A program made the translations under genes and the position numbers. A stretch of 54,013 nt of DNA, from NCBI GenBank assembly GCA_945885345.1, contig CAMCYP010000024.1, positions 1 through 54,013 on the forward strand. The letters are read 5' to 3'. Positions 52,939 through 54,013 of this stretch are shown here, one piece after another (within the stretch, counting starts at the first letter, position 1; each line of letters begins with the position of its first letter). Below the pieces are notes generated by a model that saw only the letters and a list, made by a program, of their open reading frames with translations, did not search any database and was not told the DNA's origin. The stretch is from Bordetella parapertussis (GTDB lineage Bacteria; Pseudomonadota; Gammaproteobacteria; Burkholderiales; SG8-41).

Positions 52939-53439
52939 ATGCCGGACAGAAAATTGTTTGAACTGGCGGCGCAGGTGGGTGTGGCGCTGAAGGCGCAGGG
53001 GCTGATGCTGGCGACGGCAGAATCCTGCACCGGCGGCTGGGTGGCGCAGGCGGTGACGGCGGTGCCCGGCAGCTCGCAATGGTTTGAACGCGGCTTTGTG
53101 ACCTATACCTATATTTCCAAGCGCGAAATGCTCGGCGTCAGCCAGGACACCTTGGGTACACATGGCGCGGTGTCGGAGCACACCGTGCGCGAGATGGTGA
53201 CCGGCGCACTGGCCAACAGCCATGCGCAGATTGCGGTGGCGATCAGCGGTACTGCGGGGCCGGATGGCGGTACGCCGGAGAAGCCGGTGGGGACCGTGTG
53301 TTTTGCCTGGGGTGTCAAAAACGGCGAGCCGAAATCCGCGACGCGGCACTTTCCGGGCGACCGCGAAGCGGTGCGCCGGGGCGCGGTCGAATTTGCGCTG
53401 GATGGTGTGCTCGGGCTGCTGCCCGCAGTATTAAAATAG
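52939..53439 (+). CDS. pncC: nicotinamide-nucleotide amidohydrolase (CinA C-terminal type)
   Basis: A 166-aa NMN deamidase. TAESCTGGW supplies the catalytic Ser region, and ISGTAGPDGGTPEKPVGTV is the family hallmark. Only the amidohydrolase domain is present, as in E. coli PncC. It recycles nicotinamide mononucleotide produced by DNA ligase. The position just ahead of recA is ancestral in many bacteria. ATG 52939 follows GCGGAGGACTG. Confidence 0.94.
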   Translation: MPDRKLFELAAQVGVALKAQGLMLATAESCTGGWVAQAVTAVPGSSQWFERGFVTYTYISKREMLGVSQDTLGTHGAVSEHTVREMVTGALANSHAQIAVAISGTAGPDGGTPEKPVGTVCFAWGVKNGEPKSATRHFPGDREAVRRGAVEFALDGVLGLLPAVLK

Positions 53440-53443
53440 AATT

Positions 53444-53464
53444 TAAGTATTTGTTTTTATTAAT
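53444..53464 (-). repeat. AT-rich repeat, copy before recA
   Basis: Identical over 21 bases to 34233-34253 and in the same orientation. It directly follows the pncC stop and lies about 35 bases upstream of the LexA box. A T-rich DNA patch here could act as a promoter UP-element-like or curved region. Confidence 0.55.
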
Positions 53465-53497
53465 TATTTTGTTATTTATCTGGTGATTTACACACTA

Positions 53498-53538
53498 CTG
53501 TATAAATAAACAGCTTTTTGCAAAAATTTATGTATAAT
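53498..53538 (+). promoter_or_regulatory. recA promoter with LexA (SOS) box
   Basis: CTGTATAAATAAACAG (53498-53513) is CTG-N10-CAG, matching the LexA consensus. A perfect TATAAT -10 (53533-53538) lies 19 bases downstream, so the box covers the -35 region and LexA would block RNA polymerase. Expected outcome is SOS-inducible recA. Confidence 0.88.
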
Positions 53539-53552
53539 GCGGTCGTCACCTG

Positions 53553-53617
53553 AGCAAAAAGCAGCATCAAACAGTGGTATCAAACAGCTGCATCTAACAG
53601 CATCATCAAGTGCAGTT
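53553..53617 (+). repeat. five degenerate 13-bp repeats in the recA leader
   Basis: Units start at 53553, 53566, 53579, 53592 and 53605. The three middle ones open ATCAAACAG, ATCAAACAG and ATCTAACAG; the flanking ones are more degenerate (AGCAAAAAG, ATCAAGTGC). They lie in the predicted 5' untranslated region between the -10 and the hairpin. Confidence 0.6.
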
Positions 53618-53632
53618 CTGGGCAGAACTGCA
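53611..53632 (+). promoter_or_regulatory. perfect hairpin in the recA 5' leader
   Basis: TGCAGTTCT and AGAACTGCA pair perfectly over 9 bp around a GGGC loop, ending 33 bases before the recA ATG. No T-run follows, so it is not an intrinsic terminator. It could affect mRNA stability or translation. Confidence 0.6.
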
Positions 53633-53665
53633 TGACCGAACCGGAAGAAGAACTGAGAGGGCACC

Positions 53666-54013
53666 ATGGACGAAAACAAAAGCAAGGCACTCGCGGCGGC
53701 ACTGTCGCAAATCGAAAAACAATTCGGCAAAGGCTCGGTCATGCGCATGGGCGAGGCCGATATTGCACGGGATATCCAGTCGGTATCGACGGGTTCACTG
53801 GGGCTCGACATCGGGCTCGGCATTGGTGGCCTGCCGCGTGGCCGGGTGGTTGAAATCTACGGTCCGGAATCCTCGGGCAAAACCACGCTGACGCTGTCGG
53901 TGATCGCGCAGATGCAGAAACTCGGTGGTTCGGCGGCGTTCATTGATGCCGAACACGCGCTGGATCCGCAATATGCCGTCAAGCTGGGCGTCAAGGTCGA
54001 TGAGCTGATCATC
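53666..54013 (+). CDS. recA: recombinase RecA (5' part)
   Basis: The first 116 codons of RecA, continuing beyond the window. The Walker A motif GPESSGKT is at residues 66-73, preceded by the conserved [15 protein letters not shown] and followed by [10 protein letters not shown]. The protein forms filaments on single-stranded DNA for recombination and triggers LexA self-cleavage. ATG 53666 follows GAGAGGGCACC. Its leader has unusual repeats and a hairpin, listed separately. Confidence 0.97.
   Translation, partial: MDENKSKALAAALSQIEKQFGKGSVMRMGEADIARDIQSVSTGSLGLDIGLGIGGLPRGRVVEIYGPESSGKTTLTLSVIAQMQKLGGSAAFIDAEHALDPQYAVKLGVKVDELII

Noticed and set aside
1..54013. CRISPR arrays, tRNA or rRNA genes, insertion sequences
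   Set aside because: Looked for by eye. No regularly spaced direct repeats of CRISPR length, no cloverleaf or rRNA-like sequence and no transposase translation were found.

Overview
The window reads as chromosome of a high-GC betaproteobacterium, most likely Burkholderiales-like. Three observations support this. First, there is a core block glyA-nrdR-ribD-ribE-ribBX-ribH-nusB ... thiL-pgpA-pncC-recA. Second, there are seven tripartite-tricarboxylate-type (TTT/Bug) periplasmic binding proteins, a family greatly expanded in Bordetella, Cupriavidus and relatives. Third, an apparently LexA-controlled recA starts at the right edge. These family assignments come from reading the translations and from memory; no database search was run.

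Layout. 0.1-8.5 kb is a catabolic and uptake region: an ACMSD-type amidohydrolase, a small anchored Ala/Pro/Lys-rich protein, a leftward racemase-Bug pair, and a rightward operon Bug-Bug-(D-tartrate-dehydratase-like enolase-superfamily enzyme)-Bug-carbonic anhydrase. That operon has a good promoter and a candidate operator at about 3.44-3.47 kb. 8.6-13.3 kb is a tight leftward four-gene operon: a TPP-dependent enzyme, an ornithine-cyclodeaminase-like protein, a 3-hydroxyisobutyrate-dehydrogenase-like protein and a family of unknown function. I regard it as the best candidate for an undescribed pathway. A divergent amidase with a one-base frameshift follows (13.4-14.8 kb). 14.9-20.3 kb holds a membrane diguanylate cyclase, a 555-base gene-poor gap, a tiny membrane protein coupled to an MFS transporter, and a 514-aa protein with a PilZ-like C-terminus.

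20.3-31.5 kb is mixed: an EamA exporter, a GNAT, a CaiB CoA-transferase, an overlapping FkbM methyltransferase / 2OG-Fe(II) oxygenase pair, a Bug, an esterase, mog, darP, pmbA, an orphan TRAP binding protein and an MFS transporter. 31.5-32.4 kb is a low-GC Mrr-type restriction endonuclease gene, probably acquired. 32.5-41.3 kb holds a double-SnoaL protein, a secreted four-cysteine protein, a DegT aminotransferase, a Bug, a Kef-type antiporter, an alpha/beta hydrolase, a second enolase-superfamily enzyme and a LysE-type exporter.

41.4-54 kb is the core block: one-carbon metabolism, the nrd repressor, riboflavin synthesis, nusB, thiamine-phosphate kinase, phosphatidylglycerophosphatase, PncC and recA. 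The bifunctional riboflavin gene has a degenerate GTP cyclohydrolase II half, so this activity must be encoded elsewhere. A 4.3-kb accessory insert (2-TM protein, FAD monooxygenase, MFS, Bug) separates nusB from thiL.

Non-coding structure is unusually rich. It includes recurrent AT-rich patches with a shared TAATAAAAACAA-type core, an array of 7-bp repeats that supplies the mog stop codon, a REP-like palindrome, an 8-bp array between ribBX and ribH, and a recA leader with five degenerate 13-bp repeats followed by a perfect hairpin. I saw no tRNA, rRNA, CRISPR array, insertion sequence or recognisable transcription factor other than NrdR.
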